DNA from: DASUGM01 sp036274055
GTDB lineage: Bacteria; Acidobacteriota; Vicinamibacteria; Vicinamibacterales; SCN-69-37
Reading direction: 5' to 3'
Length of the DNA stretch: 26,982 nucleotides
NCBI GenBank assembly: GCA_036274055.1
Contig: DASUGM010000045.1
Span: forward strand, 1-26,982
Position 1 is the first letter of the stretch. The number at the start of each line of letters is the position of its first letter. Below, piece after piece: positions 14,608 to 23,847 of the stretch. The position numbers were made by a program, and so were the translations under genes. The notes under the pieces are model-generated. The model worked only from the letters and a program-made list of their open reading frames with translations. It made no database searches and had not been told where the DNA came from.

Positions 14608-15051
14608 ATGGCACCTGACGATGACGCTGAGGCGCGAGTACGCGCCAGCTTTGCGCGACAGGGCTTGATGATCACGCTCGGAGCCACCCTCGATCACGTC
14701 GCACCGGGCGCGGTGGAAATTTCGTTGCGCCCGCATCCGGCGATTTCGCAGCAGCACGGGTTCATCCATGCCGGGGCCGTCGCGGCGATCGCCGACTCGG
14801 CCGCAGGTTACGCGGCGTTGACGATGATGCCGCCGGGACGGGGCGTGCTCACCACCGAGTTCAAGATCAACCTGCTGGCTCCGGCGACTGGCGACCGAAT
14901 CGTCGCCCGCGCCAGGGTGCTCAAGGCGGGCCGAACGCTGACCCTCGCGCAAACGGACGTGCTTGCCGAAACCGGCGGCGATGAAAAATTGATCGCGTTC
15001 CTGACCGCCACCATGATGAGCGTCGAAGGCCGGGACGACATCAACGATTAA
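14608..15051 (+). CDS. PaaI-like hotdog-fold acyl-CoA thioesterase
   Basis: A 147-residue single hotdog-fold protein of the PaaI thioesterase family, hydrolysing acyl-CoA or aryl-CoA thioesters. The family signature is clear: QQHGFIHAGAVAAIADSAAGYAAL (48-71), where the HG-xx-H motif and the Asp of IADSA form the active-site region. The central strand LTTEFKINLLAPATGDRIVARARVLKAGRTLTLAQTDV follows. Length is typical. The ATG at 14608 starts ahead of a short acidic N-terminal helix; an ATG at 14601 is in another frame and stops quickly. It ends in TTAA (15048-15051), a tetramer that also encodes the stop of the convergent nitrate-operon gene. Its substrate and relation to its neighbours are unknown. 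Confidence 0.9.
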   Translation: MAPDDDAEARVRASFARQGLMITLGATLDHVAPGAVEISLRPHPAISQQHGFIHAGAVAAIADSAAGYAALTMMPPGRGVLTTEFKINLLAPATGDRIVARARVLKAGRTLTLAQTDVLAETGGDEKLIAFLTATMMSVEGRDDIND

Positions 15052-15272
15052 CGCTCTAGTCTTCTCAGGTAGCGCAGCAGCCCGAGGTTCAGTCCCAGAC
15101 AGACGACGCTGACGATCGCGGCAGGCGCCACCACGCCGTCGTCGCCGCCGAGGAAGGCGTTCATCGTCGCCGTGAGCAGCCAGAGCTGCAGGACGACGAC
15201 GATCAGCACGAACGCGAGCATGCCGTAGACCACGGTCGCGCGCTGGTCGCGAGAAGCCGGCTGCCGGGCCAT
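15048..15272 (-). CDS. Small two-helix membrane protein of the nitrate operon
   Basis: A 74-residue protein with two transmembrane helices (about 13-38, YGMLAFVLIVVVLQLWLLTATM, and 48-67) joined by an acidic loop (LGGDDG), and a basic C-terminus (RYLRRLER) that should stay in the cytoplasm. Its ATG overlaps the TGA of the Rieske gene (TGATG), so it is the last gene of the nitrate operon and translationally coupled to it. Small membrane proteins of this kind next to Rieske genes may correspond to DUF6755; that match is from memory and needs checking. A role as accessory or anchoring subunit of the membrane electron-transfer complex is inferred from position only. Its TAA is read from the same TTAA tetramer as the convergent thioesterase stop. 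Confidence 0.82.
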   Translation of the reverse strand: MARQPASRDQRATVVYGMLAFVLIVVVLQLWLLTATMNAFLGGDDGVVAPAAIVSVVCLGLNLGLLRYLRRLER

Positions 15273-15811
15273 CAGACGGTCCTCGTCTCGATACCGATCG
15301 CGTAGATGTCCTCGCCGCGAATCTCGACCAGGATTCGCGGCAGCGGCCGGCTCGGTGGTCCGGCGATCGGCGATCCGGAACGGAGGTCGAACAGGCCCTC
15401 GTGACACGGGCAGCGCAGAACGCCCTGGGCGGGCTTGGGAATCACCGCGCACGACAAATGCGTGCACTTCTGGCTGTAGGCGACGAGGTCGCGGTCGGCG
15501 ACGCGCACCAGCACGCAATTATCGAGCTCTTCGGGATACTGGAAGACCAGCGATCCGCCCACCGGCACGTCCGCAAGCGACGCGATGCGGCGCCGCGGCG
15601 GTAGCCCGCGCGCCTTGCGCAGCCAGTTCTGCCCGGCGATCCACAACTGGCCGACGGCGAGCGCGCCGCTGGTCAGCACCAGGAACTTCACGAAATCGCG
15701 GCGCTCGACGTAATGATCCTGCGGCCAGTCGATCGGGAAATCCTCGCGCCACGCCGGCTGTTGATCGGCCGGGCTGCGATCCGGCGGCGTTGTGATCGTC
15801 TCATCGGCCAC
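15272..15811 (-). CDS. Tat-anchored Rieske [2Fe-2S] protein
   Basis: A 179-residue Rieske iron-sulfur protein. Cluster ligands are CTH (C116, H118) and CPCH (C134, H137), with the extra cysteines C121 and C136 that form the stabilising disulfide in bc-type, high-potential Rieske proteins (boxes CTHLSC and CPCHEG). The N-terminus has ERRDFVKFLVLTSGALAVG (36-54): a twin-arginine motif ahead of one hydrophobic helix, the usual uncleaved Tat anchor that places the Rieske domain outside the cytoplasmic membrane. It starts 2 bp after the ferredoxin-subunit gene and overlaps the small membrane gene. No classical cytochrome b/c1 gene accompanies it; the cytochrome-b-like domain fused to the transporter four genes upstream is the candidate partner. 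Electron transfer from quinol is inferred. Confidence 0.92.
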   Translation of the reverse strand: MADETITTPPDRSPADQQPAWREDFPIDWPQDHYVERRDFVKFLVLTSGALAVGQLWIAGQNWLRKARGLPPRRRIASLADVPVGGSLVFQYPEELDNCVLVRVADRDLVAYSQKCTHLSCAVIPKPAQGVLRCPCHEGLFDLRSGSPIAGPPSRPLPRILVEIRGEDIYAIGIETRTV

Positions 15812-15813
15812 GG

Positions 15814-16446
15814 CTATCCTCCGATTTCGGCGAACGGATCGTCAGCGCGGTTCACCGGCTGCTCGCGCATCGCCGCGGTGACGTCGATGAGCGCCGCCGG
15901 ACGCGGCAGGGCCCGCGGCGTCATCACGTAGACCCGCGTCGAGATCGTCTGCCGCCCGAACTGGAACTGGTTGACCGGCGCCGACTGCGGCCGGAGCTGC
16001 TCGATCTCGGCGCGGGTGCCGTAGAACAGCGCCTGGCTCGGACAGACCGTCGCGCACATCGGCTTCTTGCCGACGCTGGTCCGGTCGTAACACATGTCGC
16101 ACTTCATCATGATCTTGCGATCTTCGAAGACCTCGGGGACGCCGAACGGACAGGCAACGACGCAGTTGCCGCAGGCGATGCAGCGCGGCTTGCGCGCCGA
16201 CTGGACCACGCCGTCGGCGGTGCGTTTGATCGCGTCGGCCGGGCAGACCTCCGCACAGGTCGGCTGTTCGCAGTGCATGCACACCACCGGCACGGTCTGC
16301 GTGCTTTCCGCGCGATCGATGAACTCGAGATGGATCATCGACTCGCCGCGATGGGTGTCGCACTCGCTGCACGCCTGCATGCACGACTGGCAGCCGATGC
16401 ACCGGCTCGGATCGATGAAGAACAGCTTGTCGTCCGGTTTGGCCAC
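15814..16446 (-). CDS. Four-cluster ferredoxin subunit (NarH/DmsB/NrfC-like)
   Basis: A 210-residue iron-sulfur electron-transfer subunit of the kind that partners molybdopterin enzymes. Sixteen cysteines are arranged for four [4Fe-4S] clusters: C16-C19-C22-C26, C56-C59-C64-C68, C89-C92-C95-C99, and C116-C119-C131-C135. The last group has the long C-x11-C spacing typical of DmsB/NrfC-type subunits. There is no signal peptide, so it should be cytoplasmic, as should the molybdenum subunit encoded just before it. The GTG at 16444-16446 is preceded by AGGAGG on the minus strand, the clearest ribosome site of the operon; gap to the upstream gene is 7 bp. It probably relays electrons from the membrane module to the molybdenum subunit. 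Confidence 0.93.
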   Translation of the reverse strand: MAKPDDKLFFIDPSRCIGCQSCMQACSECDTHRGESMIHLEFIDRAESTQTVPVVCMHCEQPTCAEVCPADAIKRTADGVVQSARKPRCIACGNCVVACPFGVPEVFEDRKIMMKCDMCYDRTSVGKKPMCATVCPSQALFYGTRAEIEQLRPQSAPVNQFQFGRQTISTRVYVMTPRALPRPAALIDVTAAMREQPVNRADDPFAEIGG

Positions 16447-16453
16447 GCGCCTC

Positions 16454-18727
<2,274 letters not shown>

Positions 18728-18729
18728 GC

Positions 18730-20937
18730 TCAGCGTCCCCAGAGCGCGCCTTGCGCCAGACCGAACAGCGCCCGCCGGCACTTCGGACAAATCTGCTGAT
18801 AATGCGCGCCGTCTTCCATCTCGTAGGCGAATCCGAGTTCGCGCTCGACGACGGTGAGATCGCGGATCATCATCGCCGGCGCGTACGGCCGATCGCAGCG
18901 CCGGCACCGCGCCGCCTCGCCCCGCGCGCCTTCGTCCCTGTATAAACCGACGCCGAGCTGGGCCGGTCGCTGGAAGACATGGAAGAGCTTGCCGAACGGC
19001 AGCCACAGCAGCGTCACGATCACCGTGACGGCGTGCAGGATCGCCAGGAACTCGTAGGCGTAGCCCCGCATCCAGGTGTAGCTCGCGGTCAGCATCAGGC
19101 CGCTGACGCTGATCGCAAACAGCATCAGCAGCGGCAGGATGTCCTGCGCGAACTGCTGCGCCGCCAGCGCCCCGCGATCGATCATGCGGCGCCGGAACGC
19201 CAGCATGACGCCGGCAATGACCAGAACCGCCGACCAGACCAGACCGTGAAAAACGACGAACGCGAACGCCGATTCGACCGGGAAGTCCTGGACGGGGATG
19301 CCGAAGACAAAGGTGCGATAGAGACGCAGATCGCCCGGCACGGTCTCGAAGTGAATCCAGCCCCAGACCAGCGGGAACGTAATCGCCGCCGCCAGCAGGC
19401 AGCCCCACATGATCAACCAGTGCGCGAGCCCGCGCAGCTGTCCGCGCCGGAAGATGAAGCGATTCGCGGCGACGTCGACGAGCGCGCGTCGAGTCAGCGT
19501 CGCGACCGTCGGCACCAGCCGGCGGCGCCTGAAGAACGTCTGCCAGCCGCGCCGCCAGTACATCCGCGTCGGCGGCCGGTTCAGCCACATCGAGTAGCGA
19601 TAGGTGATCCCGAACACCGCGAACAGCGTCGCGAAGGTATAGCCGACCAGCGCGGCGTCGAAGTGTTCGAGCCGGCGCGATCCGACGACGATCGCCGCGG
19701 CGAGCACGAAGGCCACCAGCGCCGCCCAGGCGCCGGCGCGCGCGCGCTCGAGCCGGCGGCGCGCCGCCATCGGCAACGCCTGGCTCCAGGCAACATCCGC
19801 CGGATGGAACACGCGCTGATTCGCGAACCGCAGCGCCAGCGCCGTCAGCGAGAGCAGTGCGAAGCCCGGCCAGAGCACGCCGAGCGTGTCGCGAAACACG
19901 CCGAGCACCAGCGGCGGGAAGAAGCCGCCGAGGCCGCCGAGGGCACCGACCAGCCCGGTGACCGTGCCGGTGTCGCGCGGAAAGCGCTCCGGCACGAGCT
20001 TGAACACGGCGCCGTTGCCGAGGCCGAACAGCGCCGCACACGTGAGCGCGCCGACGGTGAACGGCACCATCGACGGCCAGACCAGCAGCCAGGAAAACAC
20101 CGCGACGCCGCCGAACACCCACGACAACACCTGCGCGCCGCCGATGCGATCCGCAAGCCAGCCACCGATCGGCCGCATCAGCGTCGCCAGGACGACGAAC
20201 CCGGCGGCGCGAAACCCGGCATCGGCCGGTGCGAGCTGGAATTGCGCGCGCAGCAAGGTCGGCAGATAAATCGAGAACGCGACGAAGCCGCCGAAGGTCA
20301 GAAAGTAAAAGGCGCCGAGCAGCCATGCAATCGGTTCGCGCCGGAGCAGCGTGACCATCGCGCCGAATCCGGCCGGCCGCGCCGCGTGCGTCGGGTTGCG
20401 GGCAACAAGCGCGAAGATCGCGGCCCAGATCACCAGGGCGACGGCGGTCGCCCGAAACACGCTGTGCCAGCCCAGTGCCGCCGCCATCACCGGACCGCCA
20501 AACACGGCCAGCGACTGGCCGAGCGTGCCGAGACCGTAGACGCCGAGCGCGGTGCCTTGCCGGGCCGGCGGCGTCCAGCGGGAGACGAAGGCGGCGCCAA
20601 TCGAGAACGAAGAGCCGGCGAGGCCGATGAAGAAGGCCGACGCGAGCAGCGATTGATAGCTGGAGGTGAGCGGGACGATCCACGCGGCGATCGCCGCGGC
20701 GACGAGCACCAGGGTGAACATCGCGCGCCCGCCGAAGCGATCGGTGAGCATCCCCATCGGCAAGCGTGCCAGCGATCCCAGCAGCACCGGCACGGCGACG
20801 AGCAGCGCGGTCTGCGACGCCGTCAGCGCATAGAGATCCGCCAACACCGGCGCGAGTCCACCGACCAATCCCCACGCCGCGAACGACAACGCGAACGAGA
20901 TCGTCGCCAGCGTCAGCGCGCGCGCGCTGTGGTCCAT
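18730..20937 (-). CDS. narK: NarK-type nitrate transporter fused to cytochrome-b-like domain
   Basis: A 735-residue fusion. Residues 1-375 are a 12-helix major facilitator of the nitrate/nitrite porter type, with LARLPMGMLTDRFGG (56-70), GLAGSSFSIGAAFVSRW (105-121) and the nitrate signature region GLGNGAVFKLVPERFP to GALGGLGGFFPP (305-342). Two further helices (about 403-420 and 428-446) lead into a four-helix NarI/DsrM-like cytochrome-b domain (505-648) with four candidate heme histidines: H506, H564, H635 and H653. The cytoplasmic tail carries CRRC (678-681) and CPKC (717-720), a possible zinc or iron-sulfur site. The frame is continuous. ATG at 20935-20937; TTGACA on the minus strand (20976-20971) might be a -35. 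First gene of a tight five-gene operon. Nitrate import plus electron supply to the reductase is inferred. Confidence 0.88.
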   Translation of the reverse strand: MDHSARALTLATISFALSFAAWGLVGGLAPVLADLYALTASQTALLVAVPVLLGSLARLPMGMLTDRFGGRAMFTLVLVAAAIAAWIVPLTSSYQSLLASAFFIGLAGSSFSIGAAFVSRWTPPARQGTALGVYGLGTLGQSLAVFGGPVMAAALGWHSVFRATAVALVIWAAIFALVARNPTHAARPAGFGAMVTLLRREPIAWLLGAFYFLTFGGFVAFSIYLPTLLRAQFQLAPADAGFRAAGFVVLATLMRPIGGWLADRIGGAQVLSWVFGGVAVFSWLLVWPSMVPFTVGALTCAALFGLGNGAVFKLVPERFPRDTGTVTGLVGALGGLGGFFPPLVLGVFRDTLGVLWPGFALLSLTALALRFANQRVFHPADVAWSQALPMAARRRLERARAGAWAALVAFVLAAAIVVGSRRLEHFDAALVGYTFATLFAVFGITYRYSMWLNRPPTRMYWRRGWQTFFRRRRLVPTVATLTRRALVDVAANRFIFRRGQLRGLAHWLIMWGCLLAAAITFPLVWGWIHFETVPGDLRLYRTFVFGIPVQDFPVESAFAFVVFHGLVWSAVLVIAGVMLAFRRRMIDRGALAAQQFAQDILPLLMLFAISVSGLMLTASYTWMRGYAYEFLAILHAVTVIVTLLWLPFGKLFHVFQRPAQLGVGLYRDEGARGEAARCRRCDRPYAPAMMIRDLTVVERELGFAYEMEDGAHYQQICPKCRRALFGLAQGALWGR

Positions 20938-20981
20938 GGCCGGCTAGTCTGTGCTCCTGTCATGGGCCACTGTCAAGGCAT

Positions 20982-21054
20982 TCCGCAGCGAACCGGAACT
21001 GCCGAACCGAAGCACCGAACACCCGAACCTCCGAAGTTCCGAACGGAAGAACGA
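20982..21054. repeat. Octamer repeat element (copy 2, inverted orientation)
   Basis: Tract with GAA recurring every 8 bases: GAAGCACC, GAACACCC, GAACCTCC, GAAGTTCC, GAACGG. On the minus strand it reads GTTCTTCCGTTCGGAACTTC and onward, clearly the same opening and unit as the copies at 14475 and 22169. It lies between the divergent starts of the nitrate operon and the antiporter, where the upstream promoter regions of both would be. Confidence 0.8.
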
Positions 21055-21075
21055 CCACGCAGTCCGCGGTCCGCA

Positions 21076-21081
21076 TAGAAT
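21076..21081 (+). promoter_or_regulatory. -10 box for antiporter gene, leaderless arrangement
   Basis: TAGAAT ends 6 bp before the GTG at 21088. With the usual 6-7 bp from -10 to transcription start, the first transcribed base would be the G of the start codon. No ribosome site exists before this GTG. Confidence 0.55.
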
Positions 21082-21087
21082 CGCGGC

Positions 21088-22167
21088 GTGTCGTCGGCTT
21101 CGGCTTCCAACACCCGCTGGTACGTGCTGCTGGGCTTCGCGCCCATCGCCATCCTGATTCACGTGTCGGCGCCGGAGCGTCACACCGCGGTGTTTTTTGC
21201 CTCAGTGCTGGCGATCCTCCCCCTCGCCGCGTTCATGGGGCAGGCGACCGAGACGCTCGCCGATCACCTCGGCGGCGGGATTGGCGGTCTGCTCAACGCG
21301 ACCTTCGGCAATGCCGCCGAACTGATCATCGGCATCTTCGCGCTGCATGAGGGGCTGATCGACCTCGTCAAGGCCTCGATCACCGGCTCGATTATCGGCA
21401 ACGTGCTGCTGGTCTTCGGCGCCGCGGCGCTCGCTGGCGGTCTCAAGCACAACGTCCAGAAGTTCAACAAGACCGCCGCCGGCCTCGGCTCGACGATGCT
21501 GCTCTTGAGCACGATCGGGCTGGTGGTGCCGGCGGTGTTTCATTACGTCTCGCGCAACACGCCGAACGCGCCGAACCAGACCCTCGACACCGAGATCGCC
21601 TTCGTCCTGCTCGCCACCTACGTCGTCAGCCTGATTTTCACGCTGCGGACGCACCGCGGCCTCTACGGGCCGCCAGCCGACGAGCCCGGCACGCGCGCCC
21701 GGCCGGGCGAGGTCAAACGCGCGGTGATCGTGCTGATTGGCGCCACCGCCGGGATCGCGGTGGTCAGCGAACTGCTGGTCGGATCGGTGACGGCGACGGC
21801 GCACGACCTCGGGCTCTCCGAGCTCTTCATCGGCGTGGTCGTCGTCGCGCTGGTCGGCAACGCCGCCGAGCACTACTCGGCGGTGACGATGGCAATGAGC
21901 GACCGCATGGACGCGGCGCTGGCGATTGCGGTCGGGTCCTCGACGCAGATCGCGCTGTTCGTGGCGCCGGTATTGGTGCTGCTGAGCTACGTCGTCGCGC
22001 CGCATCCGATGGATCTGCTGTTCTCGCTGTTCGAGATCGTCTCGATCGCGCTGGCGGTGCTGAGCATCATGTTCATCTCGCACGACGGCGAAACGCACTG
22101 GATGGAAGGCGTGCAATTGCTGGCGGTGTATGTGATCCTTGGGTTAGGGTTTTTCTATCTGCCGTAG
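21088..22167 (+). CDS. cax: Ca2+/H+ antiporter, CaCA superfamily (CAX/ChaA type)
   Basis: A 359-residue integral membrane cation exchanger with two homologous halves. Each half carries the CaCA ion-binding motif: ATFGNAAELIIGI (71-83) and ALVGNAAEHYSAV (254-266), with the acidic residues E78 and E261 expected to coordinate Ca2+. About eleven helices are visible, with a charged cytoplasmic loop in the middle (about 187-210, THRGLYGPPADEPGTRARPGEVKR). Length agrees with CAX/ChaA proteins (350-400). It exports Ca2+ (or another divalent cation, or Na+ for ChaA) in exchange for protons. The GTG at 21088 sits 6 bp after a TAGAAT box with no ribosome site, suggesting leaderless translation. Right after its TAG a palindromic octamer element begins. 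Independent of the nitrate operon that diverges from it. Confidence 0.94.
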   Translation: MSSASASNTRWYVLLGFAPIAILIHVSAPERHTAVFFASVLAILPLAAFMGQATETLADHLGGGIGGLLNATFGNAAELIIGIFALHEGLIDLVKASITGSIIGNVLLVFGAAALAGGLKHNVQKFNKTAAGLGSTMLLLSTIGLVVPAVFHYVSRNTPNAPNQTLDTEIAFVLLATYVVSLIFTLRTHRGLYGPPADEPGTRARPGEVKRAVIVLIGATAGIAVVSELLVGSVTATAHDLGLSELFIGVVVVALVGNAAEHYSAVTMAMSDRMDAALAIAVGSSTQIALFVAPVLVLLSYVVAPHPMDLLFSLFEIVSIALAVLSIMFISHDGETHWMEGVQLLAVYVILGLGFFYLP

Positions 22168-22319
22168 CGGTTCTTCCGTTCGGGAGTTCGGGCCTGGATC
22201 TCAGCTTGTTCTGGTTCCTTCGTTCGGATGCTCTCTGAACCATGGAGCGGGAACCTGACGAACCAGAACAAACTGAGATCCGAAACCGAACCCTCCGAAC
22301 CCCCGAACGAGAGAACCTC
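22168..22319. repeat. Octamer repeat element (copy 3), long inverted repeat
   Basis: Fills the entire gap between the antiporter stop and the oxidase ATG. Inner arms 22196-22217 and 22260-22281 match at 21 of 22 bases (one G-T-type change), around a loop of about 42 bases. Outer arms are octamer units: GTTCGGGAGTTCGGG on the left and CCGAACCCCCGAACG on the right. The opening GGTTCTTCCGTTCGGGAGTT matches the copy at 14475. The downstream gene must be transcribed through, or initiated within, this structure. Confidence 0.85.
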
Positions 22320-23678
22320 ATGACGAGTCTCGCTACCGATCTCCGTAGTCAAATCCCCTGCCCGATCATTGTCCCTGGGGACGCTGAGTACGACGCCGCA
22401 CGGTCGCTCTTTTACGGTGGCATCGATCGCCGGCCGGCGGCGATTGTGCGCTGCGCCAATGCGCACGACGTCGCGCGGGCGATCGGGTTGGCCCGCGCCA
22501 ACGAAGTGCCGCTCGCGGTCCGCAGCGGCGGTCACAGCATCGCCGGACACAGCGTCTGCGAAGGCGGCGTCGTCGTCGACCTGTCAGCGATGCGCCGGCT
22601 CGAGATCGATCCGGCGACGAAGACGGCGTGGACCGACGCCGGCGTGCGCGCCGGTGACCTTGCGGAGGCGGCGTCTCCCCACGGGCTCGCGATCGGATTT
22701 GGCGACGCCGGCACGGTCGGGGTCGGCGGCATCACGATTGGCGGCGGGGTCGGGTTTCTCAGCCGCAAGCATGGGTTGACCATCGACAGCCTGCTCGCGG
22801 CGGAGGTCGTCACCGCCGACGGCCACGTCCGGCACGTGGATTCGTCATCGGACCCCGACCTGTTCTGGGCGATCCGCGGCGGCGGCGGCAACTTCGGCGT
22901 GGTCACGCGATTCCATTTCCAGTTGCATGACGTGCCGTCGGTGGTCGGCGGCATCCTGATGCTGCCGGCGACGTCGGAAGTGATTGTCGACTTTGCGCGG
23001 CTTGCGGCCGCGGCGCCCGACGAGCTGTCGACGATCGCCAACGTCATGACCGCGCCGCCGATGCCGTTCATTCCCGCCGAGCATCACGGCAAGCTCATCG
23101 TCATGGCGTTCATCTGCTACGCCGGCGACACCGCTGCCGGCGAGCGCGCCATCGCGCCGTTTCGCGCGCTGGCGACGCCGCTTGCCGATATGGTCAAGCC
23201 GATCCCCTACGCGCAGATGTTTCCGCCCGAGCAGCCCGGGTACCATCCGATCGCGTCAGTACGCACGTTGTTCGCGGAGGGCATCGATGCGGCCAAAGCC
23301 GCGCGCATCCTCGAGGCCATCAAGGGATCGACGGCCATGATGGCGGCGGTGCAGTTCCGCGTCCTCGGCGGCGCGATCGCCCGCGTCGGCAACGACGCGA
23401 CTGCGTACGGATTCCGTCACCAGCCGATGATGATCAACGTCGCGGCGATGTACACGAACATCGCTGATGCGCCGACGCACGATGCCTGGATCGCGGGTGT
23501 GCTGAAGATCCTCGACGCGAAGGACAGCAGCGCCTACGTCAACTTCATCGGCGCCGAGGGCGACCAGCGGGTTCGCGACGCGTATCCGCCGACGACGTGG
23601 GACCGGCTGCGTGCGATCAAGCGGAAGTACGATCCGGAGAACATCTTCCGGCTGAATCAGAACATCCCGCCGGCGTGA
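22320..23678 (+). CDS. FAD-linked oxidase, berberine-bridge / 6-hydroxynicotine oxidase type
   Basis: A 452-residue oxidase with an N-terminal PCMH-type FAD domain and a C-terminal BBE segment. VRSGGHSIAGHS (67-78) contains His72, the usual 8-alpha-histidyl FAD attachment site. The second attachment cysteine of bicovalent family members is absent: the corresponding stretch reads GDAGTVGVGGITIGGGVGFLSRKHGL, so a single covalent bond, as in 6-hydroxy-D-nicotine oxidase, is expected. DLFWAIRGGGGNFGVVTRF and the terminal BBE motif YVNFIGAEGD ... WDRLRAIKRKYDPENIFRLNQNI are typical. The ATG at 22320 gives the standard N-terminus; an in-frame ATG at 22242 lies in the repeat. No signal peptide. Substrate (alcohol, sugar or alkaloid-like amine) unknown. 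Its stop begins a type C palindrome. Confidence 0.92.
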   Translation: MTSLATDLRSQIPCPIIVPGDAEYDAARSLFYGGIDRRPAAIVRCANAHDVARAIGLARANEVPLAVRSGGHSIAGHSVCEGGVVVDLSAMRRLEIDPATKTAWTDAGVRAGDLAEAASPHGLAIGFGDAGTVGVGGITIGGGVGFLSRKHGLTIDSLLAAEVVTADGHVRHVDSSSDPDLFWAIRGGGGNFGVVTRFHFQLHDVPSVVGGILMLPATSEVIVDFARLAAAAPDELSTIANVMTAPPMPFIPAEHHGKLIVMAFICYAGDTAAGERAIAPFRALATPLADMVKPIPYAQMFPPEQPGYHPIASVRTLFAEGIDAAKAARILEAIKGSTAMMAAVQFRVLGGAIARVGNDATAYGFRHQPMMINVAAMYTNIADAPTHDAWIAGVLKILDAKDSSAYVNFIGAEGDQRVRDAYPPTTWDRLRAIKRKYDPENIFRLNQNIPPA

Positions 23679-23679
23679 G

Positions 23680-23844
23680 CTGAGTCAAGAGCACTTGCCT
23701 TCAGAGCGCTCGGAAGGATCTCAGAAGGAGTGTAGGAGCATGCAGGAGATTCTTTGGTCTTGAAACCCAGAGATTTCCTTCATGCTCCTACAACTCCTTC
23801 CGAGATCCTTCCGAGCGCTCTGAAGACAAGCGCTTTTCACTCAG
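23680..23844. repeat. Long palindromic element, core type C (copy 1)
   Basis: About 165 bp nearly perfect inverted repeat between convergent genes. Ends CTGAGTCAAGAGCACTTGCC and the complement of CTGAGTGAAAAGCGCTTGTC show the shared cap. The core has TTCAGAGCGCTCGGAAGGAT, then GAAGGAGTGTAGGAGCATG on the left and the complement on the right. The centre is near 23762. Stop codons of both neighbours (TGA 23676-23678 plus; TGA 23850-23848 minus) lie just outside the ends. Confidence 0.92.
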
Positions 23845-23847
23845 TCC

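Noticed and set aside
18728..20875. In-frame upstream extension of the molybdopterin subunit across the transporter gene
   Set aside because: It is an out-of-frame shadow of the NarK fusion (Arg/Ala-rich, no domains). The ATG at 18727, 2 bp after the NarK stop, gives the normal N-terminus.
20938..20976. Possible NarK promoter with TTGACA at 20976-20971 (minus strand), and FNR or sigma-54 sites
   Set aside because: TTGACA is present but no convincing -10 stands 16-18 bp downstream; no TTGAT-N4-ATCAA dyad, and the GG/GC spacing does not fit a sigma-54 promoter.
18979..21078. 700-residue open frame on the plus strand opposite the NarK fusion
   Set aside because: Very rich in Arg, Gln, Glu and His with no recognisable domain; a high-GC antisense shadow of a gene with clear membrane and family motifs.
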